Assembly: GCF_900232995.1 (NCBI RefSeq)
Contig: NZ_OCVX01000005.1
Coordinates: 268,831-332,830 of the forward strand
DNA length: 64,000 nucleotides
Source: Mycobacterium simulans
GTDB lineage: Bacteria; Actinomycetota; Actinomycetes; Mycobacteriales; Mycobacteriaceae
Direction: 5' to 3'
A model generated the notes under the pieces. It was not told the origin of the DNA and searched no databases. It worked only from the letters and a program-made list of their open reading frames with translations. Numbering within the stretch: position 1 is the stretch's first letter; each line of letters starts with the position of its first letter. The translations under genes and the position numbers were made by a program. Below are positions 35,140 to 45,315 of this stretch, piece by piece.

Positions 35140-37580
35140 TCGCCGACGGGCTCGTCGACCAATACGTCCGCTCGGGCGCCCAAGACGGCCAAGAGGTGCT
35201 TTTCGACCGCGACTCGTGCATCGGAGTCGGCGGGCACGGTCACACAGAACACGTCCGCGGCGGTCGATCCAAAGGTGTTGACCTTAGCCCAGACGATGTC
35301 TGCCTGGGCGCGCTCCATCGCACGGGTCAGCAGTGCGAGCAGACCCGTGCGATCCATGGCACGCACTTCCAGGATCAGCTGGCCTGGCGTGTCGGTGTCG
35401 AGCCACAGGATGCGGGGTGGGGCGGTCGAACGGGTGACGGGCACCCCCACCTGCACCTCTCCCGCCCGTGCGGACGCCGAGCTGGCGGCATCGCTGTCCC
35501 GCTGCTCCAGCGTGTCGAGGACGTCGATGTCGCCATGCAGGGCACCCACGAACTGCTGACGCAGCAGGTCGACCGCGGGCGGCGAACCGAACAGCGGCGA
35601 GACCACAAATTCCGTGATCGCAACACCGTCGTGGATATTGACCGTCGCCGAATGCACCCGCAACGAGTTCAGGGCCAGCACGGCGGCGGCCTTCGACACC
35701 AATCCCCGCTCGTTGGGGGCCACCATCACCGCGTGAATGCGTTCGCTCTGGTCCGGCTTGATCTCCACATGGACCCCGTGGTCGGCCGCCAACGAAAGAT
35801 AGTGCGGCGCGGTGGGTTCGGCCTGCGGCAGCGGCTCGCCTGCCATCACCATCCGGCAGCGACGCACCAGCTCCTCAACCAGCGATGCCTTCCAATCGCT
35901 CCACACCCCGGGTCCGGTGGCCTTCGAGTCGGCCTCGGTCAGTGCGTGCAGCAGTTCGAGCAATTGCGGGTCCCCGGCCAGCGCTTCGGCGACGACCTCG
36001 ATGGTCTTGGGGTCGTTCAGATCGCTTCGGGTGGCGGTCACGGGCAGCAGCAGGTGATGGCGGACCATTTTGGAGAGCGTCTCGATGTCTGGGGACGCCA
36101 TACCCAGCCGCTTGCCGATCTGTAGGACCAACTCGGCCCCGAGCACGCTGTGATCCACACCCCGACCCTTACCGATGTCATGCAGCAGGGCGCCCAGGGC
36201 AAGCAAATCGGGTCGCGCCACGCGGGTGGTCAGCGGCGCCGCATTGACCGCGGTTTCGATGACATGACGGTCCACGGTCCATTTGTGGGACACGTCGCGG
36301 GGCGGAAGGTCGCGGATCGCCTCCCACTCCGGCAACAGCTGACCCCACAACCCGGTGCGGTCGAGCGCTTCAATGGTTGCCACCGCGGTCGGGCCGGCCA
36401 AAAGCACCACCAGCAGGTCGTCCAACGCCTCACGCGGCCAGGGAATGGGCAGCTGCGGGACGTTGTCGGCCAACCTACTCAGCGTGGCCGCGCCGATAGG
36501 CACACCGGTGTCGGCCGACGCGGCGGCCACGCGCAGCACCAGGCCGGGGTCGTTTTCGGGCTGGGCCTCGCGGGCGAGCACGATTTCGCCCGCGTACTCG
36601 ACGACACCCTCGTCCAGGGGCCGCCGCTTGGGCCGCCGGACCAAGGCCGAGATTCCGCGCCGCGGCAGTGCGTTGACCGCCGTCCGCAGGCCGGTCACGG
36701 CGTGGTAGCTGATGGTGCGACCCGCGTCTGACAGCATGCGCGCCAGGTCGAATCTGTCACCGACTCCCAAAGCGGCGCTGATCTCGTCGGCGAACTGGGC
36801 CAACAGCTGATCGCGGCCGCGACCCGACACCCAGTGCAGTTCGGTACGCACATCGAGCAACGTGAGGTACGCACTGTCCAGCGAACCGGCCGGCATGTCC
36901 GGATTCGCCATGCCATGGCGGTCGATGAGCTGAGCCAGCGCCAGTGCGTTCAGCAACTGGACGTCGCGCAGGCCGCCGCGCCCCGACTTGAGGTCGGGCT
37001 CGGCGCGGTGCGCGATCCGGCCCAAGCGCAGCCAGCGGGCGTGCGTCATTTCGACGAGTTCGTCTATCCGGGAACGAATTCCCCTGCGCCACTGCCGTCG
37101 TCCCCCGCCGATCAGTTCGGTCGACAGCCGCTCTTCACCAGCGATGTGGCGGGCTTCCAACATGCCTAGCGCGGCCGTCATATCGGAGTTGGCGGTACCT
37201 AACGCCTCGCTGACAGTGCGCACGCTGTGGTCAAGTCGAATGTTGGCGTCCCACAACGGATACCACAATTTATCGGCAACCTCACCCAGCACGTTGGCAG
37301 GCTTGCCGTCGTGCAACAGCACCAGATCCAGGTCCGAATGCGGCAGCAGCTCACGACGACCCAGCCCGCCGACACCCACTAGCGCGAAGCCGCTGTCCTC
37401 GGTGATCCCGATTTCGGCGGCCTTAGCGGTGAGCCAGGACTCGTGTAGGTCCAGCGTCGCCTGCCGCAGCTCGGCGGGCGGCATGTCCAAACCTTCAGCG
37501 GCCAACAGAGCGCGCCGCGCGGCAGCCAAATCGACTGCCGCGCGGGCGCTTTCGGTCGGGTTAGGCCGATGCGGTGTCAC
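35136..37580 (-). CDS. glnD: PII uridylyl/adenylyl-transferase GlnD
   Basis: An 814-aa bifunctional sensor that modifies and demodifies the PII protein according to glutamine. The nucleotidyltransferase motif GVGGLGRRELLPHSDLDLVLL is near residue 70, the HD hydrolase motif LLHDIGKGRGVDHS near 425, and two ACT domains (MVAPNERGLVSKAAAVL; EVRAMDRTGLLALL) close the protein. In actinobacteria the enzyme adenylylates GlnB. It is the last gene of amt-glnB-glnD, with 24 bases to glnB. Confidence 0.96.
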   Translation of the reverse strand: MTPHRPNPTESARAAVDLAAARRALLAAEGLDMPPAELRQATLDLHESWLTAKAAEIGITEDSGFALVGVGGLGRRELLPHSDLDLVLLHDGKPANVLGEVADKLWYPLWDANIRLDHSVRTVSEALGTANSDMTAALGMLEARHIAGEERLSTELIGGGRRQWRRGIRSRIDELVEMTHARWLRLGRIAHRAEPDLKSGRGGLRDVQLLNALALAQLIDRHGMANPDMPAGSLDSAYLTLLDVRTELHWVSGRGRDQLLAQFADEISAALGVGDRFDLARMLSDAGRTISYHAVTGLRTAVNALPRRGISALVRRPKRRPLDEGVVEYAGEIVLAREAQPENDPGLVLRVAAASADTGVPIGAATLSRLADNVPQLPIPWPREALDDLLVVLLAGPTAVATIEALDRTGLWGQLLPEWEAIRDLPPRDVSHKWTVDRHVIETAVNAAPLTTRVARPDLLALGALLHDIGKGRGVDHSVLGAELVLQIGKRLGMASPDIETLSKMVRHHLLLPVTATRSDLNDPKTIEVVAEALAGDPQLLELLHALTEADSKATGPGVWSDWKASLVEELVRRCRMVMAGEPLPQAEPTAPHYLSLAADHGVHVEIKPDQSERIHAVMVAPNERGLVSKAAAVLALNSLRVHSATVNIHDGVAITEFVVSPLFGSPPAVDLLRQQFVGALHGDIDVLDTLEQRDSDAASSASARAGEVQVGVPVTRSTAPPRILWLDTDTPGQLILEVRAMDRTGLLALLTRAMERAQADIVWAKVNTFGSTAADVFCVTVPADSDARVAVEKHLLAVLGARADVLVDEPVGD

Positions 37581-37604
37581 ACCGGGCTATTCTCGCGATT
37601 CTTC

Positions 37605-37943
37605 TCACAACGCATCGGATCCGCGTTCACCGGTGCGCACCCGCACGATGGTGTCCACCGGGCTGACCCACACCTTGCCGTCGCCGATCTTGCCGGTGCG
37701 CGCCGCCCGGACAATGCTGTCCACGACCTTGTCAACGATGGAATCGTCGACGACGACCTCGATGCGAACCTTCGGCACGAAATCGACGGAGTATTCGGCG
37801 CCCCGGTAGACCTCGGTGTGGCCCTTCTGCCGCCCGTAGCCCTGGATTTCGCTGACCGTCATACCCAAGACTCCCGCGTCTTCGAGGCTGGTCTTGACGT
37901 CGTCGAGGGTGAACGGCTTCACGATCGCGGTGATCAGCTTCAT
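37605..37943 (-). CDS. glnB: nitrogen regulatory PII protein
   Basis: A 112-aa PII signal protein, binding ATP/ADP and 2-oxoglutarate as a trimer. The T-loop GHTEVYRGAEYSV carries Tyr51, the modification site for GlnD. The C-terminal GDGKVWVSPVDTIVRVRTGERG is the PII signature. It follows amt with two bases between, so the pair should be translated together. The protein likely blocks Amt when nitrogen is plentiful, as in other bacteria (GlnK behaviour). Confidence 0.97.
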   Translation of the reverse strand: MKLITAIVKPFTLDDVKTSLEDAGVLGMTVSEIQGYGRQKGHTEVYRGAEYSVDFVPKVRIEVVVDDSIVDKVVDSIVRAARTGKIGDGKVWVSPVDTIVRVRTGERGSDAL

Positions 37944-37945
37944 TT

Positions 37946-39370
37946 CTATTCCGCCTCCACTTTCTCGCCCACACGCTCCGTCAGGCCGTTTGTGCTGTCC
38001 GACAGGCTGGCACGGGGAAGAACGGAACCGCTGGCCACCGCGAAGTCGTAGCCGCTCTCGGCGTGCTCAGACTCATCGATGCCCGCGGATTCCTGCTCCG
38101 CACCCAGACGCAGCCCAATCGTGTACTTCAGGATAAGCGCCAGGATAAGCGTGACAACGCCGGAGTAGATGAGCACGCTGAAGGCGCCGATGGCCTGCCG
38201 TTCCAGCTGAGCCCAACCACCGCCGTAGAACAATCCCTTCGACACCCCAGCCACCCCATTGATGGCCACGCTCTCGGGTGCGGCAAGCAGGCCCACCAGC
38301 AGCGTGCCCACCAGGCCACCGACCAGGTGCACGCCGACTACGTCGAGCGAGTCGTCAAAGCCAAACTTGAATTTCAGCCCGACCGCCAGCGCACACAGCA
38401 CACCGGCCGACACGCCCACCGCCAACGCGCCCAGGACGTTGACCGACGAGCAGGACGGCGTGATGGCAACCAGTCCGGCGACGATGCCCGACGCTGCGCC
38501 CAGCGTCGTGGCCTTGCCGTCGCGAATGCGCTCGGTGAGCAGCCAGCCGAGCATGGCCGCGGCCGTAGCTACCGTGGTCGTGATGAAAGTCGACCCCGCC
38601 GCGCCGTTCGAGCTGGTCGCCGACCCGGCGTTGAATCCGTACCAGCCAAACCACAGCAGCCCGGCTCCGAGCATCACGAACGGCAGGTTGTGCGGCCGGA
38701 AGAGGGTCGTCGGCCAACCCCGGCGCTTGCCCAGGACGAGCGCCAACATCAAGCCGGCCACACCTGCGTTGATGTGGACCGCGGTCCCGCCGGCGAAGTC
38801 GATCGCGTGCAGTTTGTTGGCGATCCAGCCACCGTGTGCGGACGCGAACTTGTCAAAGGCGAACACCCAGTGCGCGATCGGAAAGTAGACAAAAGTCGCC
38901 CATAGCCCGGCGAACAACAGCCAGGCGCCGAACTTCAGCCGGTCGGCCACCGCACCCGAGATCAGCGCGACCGTGATGATCGCGAACATCAACTGGAATG
39001 CCACAAATACGGTGGCCGGCAGGGTGCCCGCCAACGGAACGTTTACGGCTGCAGTCCCCGTAGCCGGATCCGCCGCGACGGCATTGCCACCGATCAGACC
39101 CTTCAGGCCCCAGAACTCGGCCGGGTTGCCGACGACGTTGCCTTTGTCGTCACCGAATGCCATCGAGTACCCATAGAGCACCCAGAGCACGGTCACGACG
39201 CCCATCGCACTGACGCTCATCATGATCATGTTCAGCACGCTCTTGGCACGCACCATGCCGCCGTAGAAAAACGCCAGGCCCGGCGTCATCAGCAGCACGA
39301 GCGCGGAACTTGCCAACATCCAGGCGGTGTCACCCGTATTGGGCACACCCATTACCGGGAAGTCACTCAC
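37946..39370 (-). CDS. amt: ammonium transporter
   Basis: A 474-aa membrane protein with about 11 transmembrane helices that conducts ammonium. The N-terminus TGDTAWMLASSALVLLMTPG, the transporter signature DFAGGTAVHINAGVAGL, and a late VVGVHLVGGLVGTLLVG are diagnostic. A ~60-residue acidic cytoplasmic tail ends the protein. It heads the amt-glnB-glnD operon, expected under GlnR control in mycobacteria; a convincing GlnR box was not found. Confidence 0.96.
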   Translation of the reverse strand: MSDFPVMGVPNTGDTAWMLASSALVLLMTPGLAFFYGGMVRAKSVLNMIMMSVSAMGVVTVLWVLYGYSMAFGDDKGNVVGNPAEFWGLKGLIGGNAVAADPATGTAAVNVPLAGTLPATVFVAFQLMFAIITVALISGAVADRLKFGAWLLFAGLWATFVYFPIAHWVFAFDKFASAHGGWIANKLHAIDFAGGTAVHINAGVAGLMLALVLGKRRGWPTTLFRPHNLPFVMLGAGLLWFGWYGFNAGSATSSNGAAGSTFITTTVATAAAMLGWLLTERIRDGKATTLGAASGIVAGLVAITPSCSSVNVLGALAVGVSAGVLCALAVGLKFKFGFDDSLDVVGVHLVGGLVGTLLVGLLAAPESVAINGVAGVSKGLFYGGGWAQLERQAIGAFSVLIYSGVVTLILALILKYTIGLRLGAEQESAGIDESEHAESGYDFAVASGSVLPRASLSDSTNGLTERVGEKVEAE

Positions 39371-39520
39371 TCGCTATCACCTCCAGTCAGCGTTGGGGAG
39401 GCCCCAGGTTGATGACTGGCGACCTGATCCAGAACCATGCGCATAAGTTGTTGCGACAATGGGGCCGCGATGTTTCATCAGGATTAACGTAAAACTTGCT
39501 GTGTAAGAGCTGGTCACCAC

Positions 39521-39555
39521 CATCGCAACCAGCCGGGCGCAGCGGGTCGCCGCCG
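39521..39555. repeat. remnant of the 55-bp intergenic repeat before amt
   Basis: CCATCGCAAC followed by CAGCCGGGCGCAGCGGGTCG matches the core of the 46.2-kb repeat with the middle GCGCGGCGAAG part missing. It lies in the 191-base gap between ftsY and amt, next to the ftsY stop codon. It is a single degenerate copy in the same orientation as at 46.2 kb. Confidence 0.6.
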
Positions 39556-39561
39556 TCCCGA

Positions 39562-40869
39562 TCAGCCGAGCAGGGCATCCACGAAGGCGGCAGGTTCAAA
39601 CGGCGCCAGATCATCGGGCCCTTCGCCGAGTCCGACTAGCTTTACCGGCACCCCGAGTTCTTGTTGAACGCGGAAGACGATGCCGCCCTTGGCCGTTCCG
39701 TCCAGCTTGGTGAGCACCGCGCCGGTGATGTCGACGACCTCGGCAAACACCCTGGCCTGGGCCAGTCCGTTTTGCCCAATGGTGGCGTCAAGCACCAATA
39801 ACACCTCATCAACAGATGCGCGGCGGCTCACTATGCGCTTGACCTTGTGCAGCTCGTCCATCAGCCCGACCTTGGTGTGCAGTCGGCCCGCGGTGTCGAT
39901 GACCACGACGTCGGCTCCAGCCGCTATGCCCTTGCCGACGGCGTCGAAAGCAACCGAAGCTGGGTCGGCGCCTTCGGCCCCACGCACCACCTCTGCGCCC
40001 ACCCGCGACGCCCAGGTTTGCAGTTGATCGGCCGCCGCGGCGCGAAAGGTGTCGGCAGCGCCGAGCACGACCCGGCGGCCATCGGCGACCAACACCCGCG
40101 CCAGCTTGCCGGTCGTGGTGGTTTTTCCGGTGCCGTTGACACCGACGATCAGTAGCACCGACGGATGGTCGGCATGCGGCAGGGCGCGGATCGAGCGATC
40201 CATGCCGGGCTTCAGCTCTTTGATCAAGACGTCACGCAGCACCGCCCGAGCGTCGGCCTCAGTGCGGACATTGCTGCTGGCCAGCCGGGTGCGCAGCTGC
40301 GACACCACGGACTCGGTGACGACCGGGCCGAGGTCGGCGACCAGCAGGGTGTCTTCCACGTCCTGCCAGGAGTCCTCATCCAGGTCGCCGCCACCGATTA
40401 GTCCCAACACGCTGCGCCCGAGTGCGGTCTGCGATCGGGCCAGACGTCCACGTAGCCGTTCCAATCGGCCTTCGGTCGGTGCGATGGCCTCTATCTCGGG
40501 GGCCTTGGGTGTCTCGGCGGCCTCGGGTATCTCTGGGGCCGCTGGCTCCGGCTCAACCTCGGGCAGGTAGACATCGGAGATGGTGCGCTTGGGCGCGTCG
40601 TGAGGAACGGTCGCATCGTCGCCGACGGCCGGCAATCCGCTGGTGTCGATCCGTTCGGCGGGCTCGGCCGTCTCGGCGGGCGGGGCCGTCTGGCTGAAGG
40701 TGATGCCGGACGAGGCGGTGTAACCACCGGAGCGGTCGACTACACCGGTGTCGGGCCGGCCTGACAGGCTGATCTGGCGCCGGCGATAGCGCACCAGGCC
40801 AAAGACCAGCGCGGCGATGACAACCAGGGCGGCAATGACCGCGATGGCGATCCACAGACCTTCGGACAC
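39562..40869 (-). CDS. ftsY: signal recognition particle receptor FtsY
   Basis: A 435-aa SRP receptor. An N-terminal membrane helix (LWIAIAVIAALVVIAALVFG) and RYRRRQ are followed by a ~100-residue Pro/Glu/Ala-rich linker and the NG GTPase domain: GVNGTGKTTTTGKLA, DTAGRLHTKVGLMDEL and TKLDGTAKGG. It docks Ffh-ribosome complexes at the membrane. It is downstream of smc in the same direction, with 49 bases between. Confidence 0.96.
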   Translation of the reverse strand: MSEGLWIAIAVIAALVVIAALVFGLVRYRRRQISLSGRPDTGVVDRSGGYTASSGITFSQTAPPAETAEPAERIDTSGLPAVGDDATVPHDAPKRTISDVYLPEVEPEPAAPEIPEAAETPKAPEIEAIAPTEGRLERLRGRLARSQTALGRSVLGLIGGGDLDEDSWQDVEDTLLVADLGPVVTESVVSQLRTRLASSNVRTEADARAVLRDVLIKELKPGMDRSIRALPHADHPSVLLIVGVNGTGKTTTTGKLARVLVADGRRVVLGAADTFRAAAADQLQTWASRVGAEVVRGAEGADPASVAFDAVGKGIAAGADVVVIDTAGRLHTKVGLMDELHKVKRIVSRRASVDEVLLVLDATIGQNGLAQARVFAEVVDITGAVLTKLDGTAKGGIVFRVQQELGVPVKLVGLGEGPDDLAPFEPAAFVDALLG

Positions 40870-40918
40870 GCTGACAATCCTTCCAAGTACTTCGAGGGTG
40901 GCTAGGGGCGCCGGGCAC

Positions 40919-43900
40919 CTACGAGGAGCTAGCGACCAGCCGATCCACCTGCTGACCGCGGATCCGCTGCGAGATGACCGCGGTGATGCCGTCGTTCTGC
41001 ATCGTCACGCCATAGAGCGCGTCGGCGACCTCCATCGTCGGCTTTTGGTGCGTGATGATGATCAGCTGCGAGCGATCCCGCAACTGCTCGAACAGGCCGA
41101 TGAGGCGGCGCAGGTTCATGTCGTCGAGCGCGGCCTCCACCTCGTCCATGATGTAGAACGGTGACGGGCGGGCCCGGAAGATCGCTACCAGCATCGCCAC
41201 GGCCGTCAGCGCCTTTTCACCGCCGGAGAGCAACGACAGCCGGGTGACCTTCTTGCCGGGCGGACGGGCCTCCACCTCGATACCGGTGGTGAGCATGTCG
41301 TCGGGCTCGGTCAGCCGCAGCCGGCCTTCCCCGCCGGGGAACAGCGACGCAAACACCTGGCGGAATTCGCGCTCTACATCGACGAACGCGTCACTGAACA
41401 CTTGCAGGATGCGGGCGTCGACGTCGGCGATGACGTCCTGCAGGTCCTTGCGGGCAGCCTTGACATCTTCGAGCTGGGTGGCCAGGAAGTTGTAGCGCTC
41501 CTCCAACGCAGCAAACTCCTCGAGGGCCAGCGGATTGACCCGCCCCAGCTCGGCCAGCTCACGCTCGGCACGCTTGGCCCGGCGCTCCTGGGTCGGGCGG
41601 TCAAACGGCATCGGGGCCGGCGCGGTCACCTGCTCACCGCGCTCGCGGGCCTGCTCGAACTCGGCCATCTCAAGTTCGGTGGGCGGCAGTGCAACCTGAG
41701 GACCGTATTCGGCGACCAAGTCGGCCGGAGCCATTCCGAACTGCTCCAGCACCATCTGCTCGAGCTGCTCGATTCGCAACGCTGCCTGGGCGTTTGCGAC
41801 CTCGTCGCGGTGCAGCGAGTCGGTGAGTGCGGCCACTCGTGCGCTCAGCGTGTTCACCTCTTCGCGGACCGCCGCCATCGCCGTCGATCTAAGCTGGCGC
41901 TCGGCGGCCAGCTCATCGCGCAGCCTGGACGCCGAATCGACTACCCGGTTCAACCGCCCGGCTAACAGGCGCCCGGCGTCGGCGACCGCCGCGGCCACCG
42001 CGGCCGCACGCAGCCGAGCCGCTCGTGCCTGTTCGGCGCGCACCCGCGCCTCGCGTTCGGCCGCGGCCGCGCGGCGCAGCGAATCTGCCCGCCCGCGCAC
42101 TGCGTTCGCGCGTTCCTCGGCCGTCCGCACCGCCAACCGGGCCTCCACTTCGATGCCGCGGGCGGTTTCGGCGGCGGCGGCGAGCGCCTGGCGAGCCTCT
42201 GCCGGACTGGGCTCGGCGTCTTGCACGTGCTGGGTCTCCTGGGCGTTGCGCAGCCGCGTCTCGAGTTCGACGACCTCCTCGAGGGTCTGCGCACGTCCGG
42301 CTTCCAATTCCGCACGCTGCTGCAGCAACCGGCTCCACTCTTCGTCGGCAGCGCGCGCCTCTTGCCCGAGCCGGCCCAGCTGCTCGTACATCGCCGAGAT
42401 GGCGGTGTCGGATTCGTTGAGCGCCGCCAAGGCCTGCTCAGCGGAGTCTTGACGAGCGGCCTGCTCGGTCAACGCACCGGACAGCGCCGCGCTCAGTTGA
42501 GCGACCTGCGCCTCGGCGTTGGCCAGCTCGCCGCTCGCCTTTTCGATTTCCGAAGTGATCTCAAGCGTGGACAACTTGCGGTCCGAGCCGCCGCTTACCC
42601 AGCCGGCGCCCACTAGGTCACCGTCCAGTGTGACCGCGCGCAACCCGGGGCGCGCGGCCACCAGATCGAGCGCCTCGGCCAGGTCGTTGACCACCACGAC
42701 ATTCGAAAGCATGGCGATCATGGCGCCGCGCAGCCGGGTCGGTGCCTCGATCAGGTCCAGCGCCCACAGGGCACCGTCCGCTAAGGCGGCCTGTGTGGGT
42801 TCGGCCGGCGCCGGCCAGTCGCCCAGGACTAGGGCCGCTCGACCTCCGTCGGCCTGCTTGAGTGCGGCGACAGCGGCACTCGCGGCGCTAAAGCTTTCGG
42901 CGGCCAATGCGTCGGCCGCCGAGCCGAGCACCGCTGCCAGCGCCGCCTCATATCCCGAGCGCACTTTCACCAGCTGCGCGACCGACCCGAAAAGCCCTGT
43001 GCCACTGTGATTCCGGGCGAGCCACGCCGCGCCGTCCTTGCGTTCCAGACCCACCGACAGGGCATCGATGCGGGCTCGCAGCGAAGCCACCTGTCGTTCG
43101 GCGTCGCGTTCGGCGGACTGCAGCTCGGCGACGCGGGCGTCGGCCGACCGCAGCGCGGCGACCGTCCGCTCGTGGTGTTCATCGAGACTGACCTCGCCCT
43201 GATCCAGTTCACCGACGCGGCCCTGCACGCTTTCGAACTCCGCACGGGTCTGCTCGGCGCGCGCGGCGGATTGCTCGATCCTCTCGGACAACCGGGCAAC
43301 GCTGTCATCAATCGATTCGACCCGCGCCCGCATGGTCTCAACCTGGCCGGCCAGCCGAGCCAGGCCCTCGCGCCGGTCCGCCTCGGCGCGGACCGCGGCG
43401 AGGTGAGCCCTGTCAGCCTCGGCGGCCTGGCGCTCGCGGTCAGCCAATTCCGCGCGGGCAGCGTCGAGGCGGGGGCGCGCCGCGGCCAGCTCGGCTAGCA
43501 GCTGCTGCTCGGCGACGGCCACCTGCTGGGCCTCGGCTTCCAGCTCCTCGGGTTTTCTGGGGTCGGCGTCGCTGCTGGTCACCGGCTCGACATCGAGATG
43601 CTGGGCGCGTTCAGTGGCGATACGCACCGTGGCGCCGACCCGTTCGGCCAGGGCGGATAGGCCGAACCAGGTGTGCTGCACAGACTCGGCCCGAACCGAC
43701 AGCTCGCTCAATGCCGCTTCGTGTGCCGTCAACTCCTCGGACGCCACCGATAGCCGGCCGGCAGCGTCATCGTGCTCGCGACGCATCGTGGCCTCAGCCT
43801 CGAAGATCGCCTCTCGCTCCGCACGCCGGCTCACCAGATCGTCGGCGACCAGCCGCAGCCGCGCATCGCGCAGATCGGCCTGGATGGTCTGGGCCCGACG

Positions 43901-44536
43901 GGCCACCTCGGCTTGCCGACCCAGGGGTTTGAGTTGACGCCGCAGTTCGGTGGTCAAGTCGGTGAGCCGGGCCAGGTTCGCGGCCATTGCGTCGAGTTTG
44001 CGGACGGCCTTTTCTTTGCGCTTGCGATGCTTGAGTACGCCGGCGGCCTCTTCGATGAACGCCCGTCGATCCTCTGGCCGCGACTGCAAGATTTCGTCCA
44101 GCTTGCCCTGCCCGACAATGACATGCATCTCGCGGCCGATGCCGGAGTCACTCAACAGCTCCTGGACATCCATCAAACGGCAACTGCTGCCGTTGATTTC
44201 GTATTCGCTGGCACCGTCGCGGAACATCCGTCGAGTGATCGACACCTCGGAGTACTCGATCGGCAGCGCGTTATCGGAGTTGTCGATCGTGACGGTGACT
44301 TCAGCGCGGCCCAGCGGGGCGCGCGACGAGGTGCCGGCGAAGATGACATCTTCCATCTTGCCGCCACGCAGCGTCTTTGCCCCCTGCTCGCCCATCACCC
44401 ACGCCAGGGCGTCGACGACGTTGGACTTGCCGGAACCGTTGGGTCCGACGACCGCGGTGATGCCGGGCTCAAAACGCAGAGTCGTCGGCGCGGCGAAGGA
44501 TTTGAAGCCCTTCAGCGTCAGACTCTTGAGGTACAC
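40919..44536 (-). CDS. smc: chromosome condensation ATPase SMC
   Basis: A 1205-aa SMC, the same length as the M. tuberculosis protein. The N-terminal ATPase half has GPNGSGKSNVVDALAW, two long Ala/Glu/Arg-rich coiled coils (~170-480 and ~650-1000) flank a hinge (~500-640, GYEAALAAVLGSAADAL and GDLVGAGWVSGG), and the C-terminal half has the signature LSLLSGGEKALTA and Walker B FYIMDEVEAALDD. It organises and segregates the chromosome, normally with ScpA/ScpB encoded elsewhere. GTG 44536 is the start; the frame extends upstream to 44761 only by running through acyP. Confidence 0.97.
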   Translation of the reverse strand: MYLKSLTLKGFKSFAAPTTLRFEPGITAVVGPNGSGKSNVVDALAWVMGEQGAKTLRGGKMEDVIFAGTSSRAPLGRAEVTVTIDNSDNALPIEYSEVSITRRMFRDGASEYEINGSSCRLMDVQELLSDSGIGREMHVIVGQGKLDEILQSRPEDRRAFIEEAAGVLKHRKRKEKAVRKLDAMAANLARLTDLTTELRRQLKPLGRQAEVARRAQTIQADLRDARLRLVADDLVSRRAEREAIFEAEATMRREHDDAAGRLSVASEELTAHEAALSELSVRAESVQHTWFGLSALAERVGATVRIATERAQHLDVEPVTSSDADPRKPEELEAEAQQVAVAEQQLLAELAAARPRLDAARAELADRERQAAEADRAHLAAVRAEADRREGLARLAGQVETMRARVESIDDSVARLSERIEQSAARAEQTRAEFESVQGRVGELDQGEVSLDEHHERTVAALRSADARVAELQSAERDAERQVASLRARIDALSVGLERKDGAAWLARNHSGTGLFGSVAQLVKVRSGYEAALAAVLGSAADALAAESFSAASAAVAALKQADGGRAALVLGDWPAPAEPTQAALADGALWALDLIEAPTRLRGAMIAMLSNVVVVNDLAEALDLVAARPGLRAVTLDGDLVGAGWVSGGSDRKLSTLEITSEIEKASGELANAEAQVAQLSAALSGALTEQAARQDSAEQALAALNESDTAISAMYEQLGRLGQEARAADEEWSRLLQQRAELEAGRAQTLEEVVELETRLRNAQETQHVQDAEPSPAEARQALAAAAETARGIEVEARLAVRTAEERANAVRGRADSLRRAAAAEREARVRAEQARAARLRAAAVAAAVADAGRLLAGRLNRVVDSASRLRDELAAERQLRSTAMAAVREEVNTLSARVAALTDSLHRDEVANAQAALRIEQLEQMVLEQFGMAPADLVAEYGPQVALPPTELEMAEFEQARERGEQVTAPAPMPFDRPTQERRAKRAERELAELGRVNPLALEEFAALEERYNFLATQLEDVKAARKDLQDVIADVDARILQVFSDAFVDVEREFRQVFASLFPGGEGRLRLTEPDDMLTTGIEVEARPPGKKVTRLSLLSGGEKALTAVAMLVAIFRARPSPFYIMDEVEAALDDMNLRRLIGLFEQLRDRSQLIIITHQKPTMEVADALYGVTMQNDGITAVISQRIRGQQVDRLVASSS

Positions 44537-44547
44537 GAGGGGCCAGA

Positions 44548-44829
44548 TTACCGCTCGACGAACCCGACGAACTGCTCCGACGCCCGCGACCAGTCGGCGA
44601 CGACGTTTTCCACGTGCCCCGGTGTGGCGCCGCCCTGCAGCAGTTGCAGCAGCCTTTCGCCGGCATCCCGCGGCCCCTGGGCGACCACCAGGACCCGGCC
44701 GTCGGCGTGGTTGGCCGCATAACCGGTCAGACCCAACTCCAGCGCCCGGCACCGGGTCCACCAGCGGAAACCGACTCCCTGGACCCGCCCGTGCACCCAG
44801 GCGGTCAGCCGCATATCAGGATCCGACAT
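44548..44829 (-). CDS. acyP: acylphosphatase
   Basis: A 93-aa enzyme that hydrolyses acyl phosphates. The signature VHGRVQGVGFRWWTR contains the phosphate-binding loop and catalytic Arg, and GLTGYAANHADGRV carries the catalytic Asn. The length equals Rv2922A. Its start lies within the end of the OsmC-family gene (14-base overlap), and smc starts 11 bases after its stop, so all three are probably one transcript. Confidence 0.95.
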   Translation of the reverse strand: MSDPDMRLTAWVHGRVQGVGFRWWTRCRALELGLTGYAANHADGRVLVVAQGPRDAGERLLQLLQGGATPGHVENVVADWSRASEQFVGFVER

Positions 44830-45229
44830 CGGCGACCTCGAAGGTGACGGTGGTGCCGGATTTGAGTGTGCGCCCGACGGTGCAGACCAGGTCGACGGCT
44901 CGGTTGACAACCACCAATAGGCGCTCCTTGTCGTCCTGGTTCAAGCCCGACAGGTCGAGCTCGAGGACCTCCTCGAGCAGCGGATAGATCTCCTGGTCGC
45001 GGTCGGCCGCACCGGATACCTTGACCACCGCTTTGTAGTCGTCGCGGAGGCGATGGGCCAGCGGCTGGTCGCTGGCCATCCCGCTGCACGCGGCGAGTGC
45101 GATCTTGAGCAGCTCGCCCGGTGTGAATACCCCTTCGACGTCCTCGGAACCTATTAGCACCTGCGCGCCGCGCGAGCTGTGGCCGGTATAGCGCCGCGAC
45201 CCGGTGCGTTCGACCCAAAGTTCCGTCAT
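44816..45229 (-). CDS. OsmC/Ohr family protein (Rv2923c-like)
   Basis: A 137-aa OsmC-family protein, a group of thiol-dependent peroxidases. FTPGELLKIALAACSGM carries one active cysteine and DLVCTVGRTLKSG the second; Arg in the N-terminal TGSRRYTGHSSRG may complete the site. It could detoxify organic hydroperoxides. ATG 45229 gives the orthologue length; a longer frame to 45613 runs into mutM. Confidence 0.92.
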   Translation of the reverse strand: MTELWVERTGSRRYTGHSSRGAQVLIGSEDVEGVFTPGELLKIALAACSGMASDQPLAHRLRDDYKAVVKVSGAADRDQEIYPLLEEVLELDLSGLNQDDKERLLVVVNRAVDLVCTVGRTLKSGTTVTFEVADVGS

Positions 45230-45315
45230 GTCCCTATTCCCTTCCCGCGAACGTGCGCAGAATGCCGCGTCCAGCGGAGTGTCGTCGTACCGACACGCAC
45301 GCTCGCGGCAAGAGA

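Noticed and set aside
39473..39493. Possible GlnR box upstream of amt (TTAC, GTTAAT and GAAAC elements on the minus strand)
   Set aside because: Element spacing does not fit the gTnAc-n6-GaAAc pattern (off by one or more), so it is not claimed as a site.
40919..44761. Smc start at 44761
   Set aside because: The extension lies in acyP and lacks SMC character; GTG 44536 gives the canonical YLKSLTLKGFKSF start.
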